Of a DNA stretch of 5,351 nucleotides, positions 4,794 to 5,351 are shown piece after piece (position 1 is the stretch's first letter; every line of letters begins with the position of its first letter). Origin of the DNA: an uncultured Bacteriovoracaceae bacterium. Lineage in GTDB: Bacteria > Bdellovibrionota > Bacteriovoracia > Bacteriovoracales > Bacteriovoracaceae. The position numbers and the translations under genes were made by a program. Where the stretch lies: the NCBI GenBank assembly GCA_937952395.1, contig CALFYV010000310.1, positions 1 through 5,351 on the forward strand. The letters are read 5' to 3'. The notes under the pieces are model-generated. The model did not search any database. It was not told the DNA's origin and was given only the letters and a program-made list of their open reading frames with translations.

Positions 4794-5351
4794 ACTTAGC
4801 CAACCGTAAGTTGTCACAAGCTTTGCTCATTAGCTTCCTATGAAGATCATCTGCACAAGAATCTCCTGTTTAAACCAAAACTCTTTGCAAAAGGATGGAT
4901 TCTACTGTCGAAAAAATGATTCAAAATTCATCCAACGTTATCGATGCTCTCTCTGTGGCAAAAAAACCTCATCCGCTCAACTCTCTGCTTGCTACCGCCA
5001 GAAAAAGCGCACCATCAATCCCACAATCGAAGCCCTCTACTGCTCTAAAATGAGTCTAAGAAGAATCGCTCAAATTTTATGTGTTGATAAAAAGACCGTT
5101 ACCCGTAAATTTATCTTCCTCGCTCTCAAATCAAGAAGATTTAACCAGCTTTATTTGCAAAAAAACTTTTCCAAGAGCGTTTCTCACTTGCAGTTTGATG
5201 ACCTAATCAGCAAAGAGCAGACCAAGATGAAGCCCTTAAGTGTCACGGTGGCGGTGGACGCCTCGACTCGCAAGATTTTAAGTCTTAAAACCTCTCAAAT
5301 AGCTGCCTTTGGGCACCTCGCTCACAGAGCTAAGAAAAAGTATGGCAAACG
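4794..5351 (+). mobile_element. Left part of an insertion sequence (boundary uncertain)
   Basis: The transposase gene implies an insertion sequence whose left end lies between the terminator (4736) and the ATG (4840). This gap of about 100 bases is T-rich and otherwise featureless. It holds a small inverted repeat, ACTTA (4794-4798) with TAAGT (4807-4811), and inside it CAACCGTAAGTTG (4801-4813). The reverse complement contains AACTTACGG, loosely like the CCAACTTACTG near the ends of IS1. I use this as a provisional left limit. Without the right end, neither the terminal repeat nor a target-site duplication can be confirmed. Confidence 0.35.
4840..5351 (+). CDS. IS1/IS1595-like transposase, N-terminal part (runs off right edge)
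   Basis: From ATG 4840 an open frame runs to the window edge without a stop: 170 complete codons plus two bases of the next. An in-frame TAG at 4831 excludes a longer form. Residues 1-42 look like the zinc ribbon of IS1 InsA and IS1595-type transposases: C5 and C10, then RYRCSLCGKKTS with C36 and C39. Residues about 70-95 form a helix-turn-helix (MSLRRIAQILCVDKKTVTRK). From about 117 (HLQFDDL) a DDE-type catalytic core begins, with D120/D121 as candidates for the first acidic residue; KPLSVTVAVDASTRKILSLK and the FGHLAHRAKKKYG segment follow the family's pattern. The first cysteine pair is spaced CX4C rather than CX2C. Third positions look richer in C (CTC, ATC, ACC) than in the neighbouring genes, consistent with a mobile origin. 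No ribosome site is visible. Whether the gene is intact cannot be told. Confidence 0.8.
   Translation, partial: MKIICTRISCLNQNSLQKDGFYCRKNDSKFIQRYRCSLCGKKTSSAQLSACYRQKKRTINPTIEALYCSKMSLRRIAQILCVDKKTVTRKFIFLALKSRRFNQLYLQKNFSKSVSHLQFDDLISKEQTKMKPLSVTVAVDASTRKILSLKTSQIAAFGHLAHRAKKKYGK

Overview
The window looks like a chromosomal stretch of a low-GC Gram-negative bacterium. My best guess is the Bdellovibrionota, on the Bacteriovorax/Peredibacter side. I base this on the overall character of the proteins (a long receiver/PilZ-like protein with a Lys/Glu-rich tail, a short TrmK-like methyltransferase, a secreted NodB-type deacetylase), not on a rRNA or other marker gene. The assignment is inference.

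Layout: from the left edge to about 3675 every gene I can support lies on the minus strand. Reading in the direction of transcription (right to left) these are a winged-helix DNA-binding protein (3675-3250), a TrmK-like SAM methyltransferase (3243-2746), a 634-residue protein with two degenerate receiver-like and two PilZ-like regions plus a charged tail (2693-789), a small exported protein (706-380), a 58-residue single-pass membrane protein (337-161), and a cytoplasmic-looking protein that runs off the left edge (164 to <1). Two junctions are very tight: 6 bases between the winged-helix gene and the methyltransferase gene, and a 4-base GTGA overlap between the two leftmost genes. The other gaps are 42 to 82 bases. 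The last two genes are short or GTG-started and easy to miss.

About 120 bases of non-coding DNA (3676-3794) separate this block from a divergent plus-strand gene for a secreted CE4/NodB polysaccharide deacetylase (3795-4694). This intergenic stretch carries GCC blocks at nearly regular 9-base spacing, a plausible operator for the adjacent winged-helix protein. The deacetylase gene ends in a convincing intrinsic terminator (4701-4736). After about 100 bases of T-rich DNA comes the 5' part of an IS1/IS1595-like transposase gene (from 4840) that continues past the right edge.

I see no CRISPR array, tRNA, rRNA or recognisable defence system. The most interesting points are a Gln in place of the first metal-ligand His of the deacetylase, the doubled and degenerate receiver/PilZ architecture of the 634-residue protein, and the phased GCC repeats in the divergent promoter.
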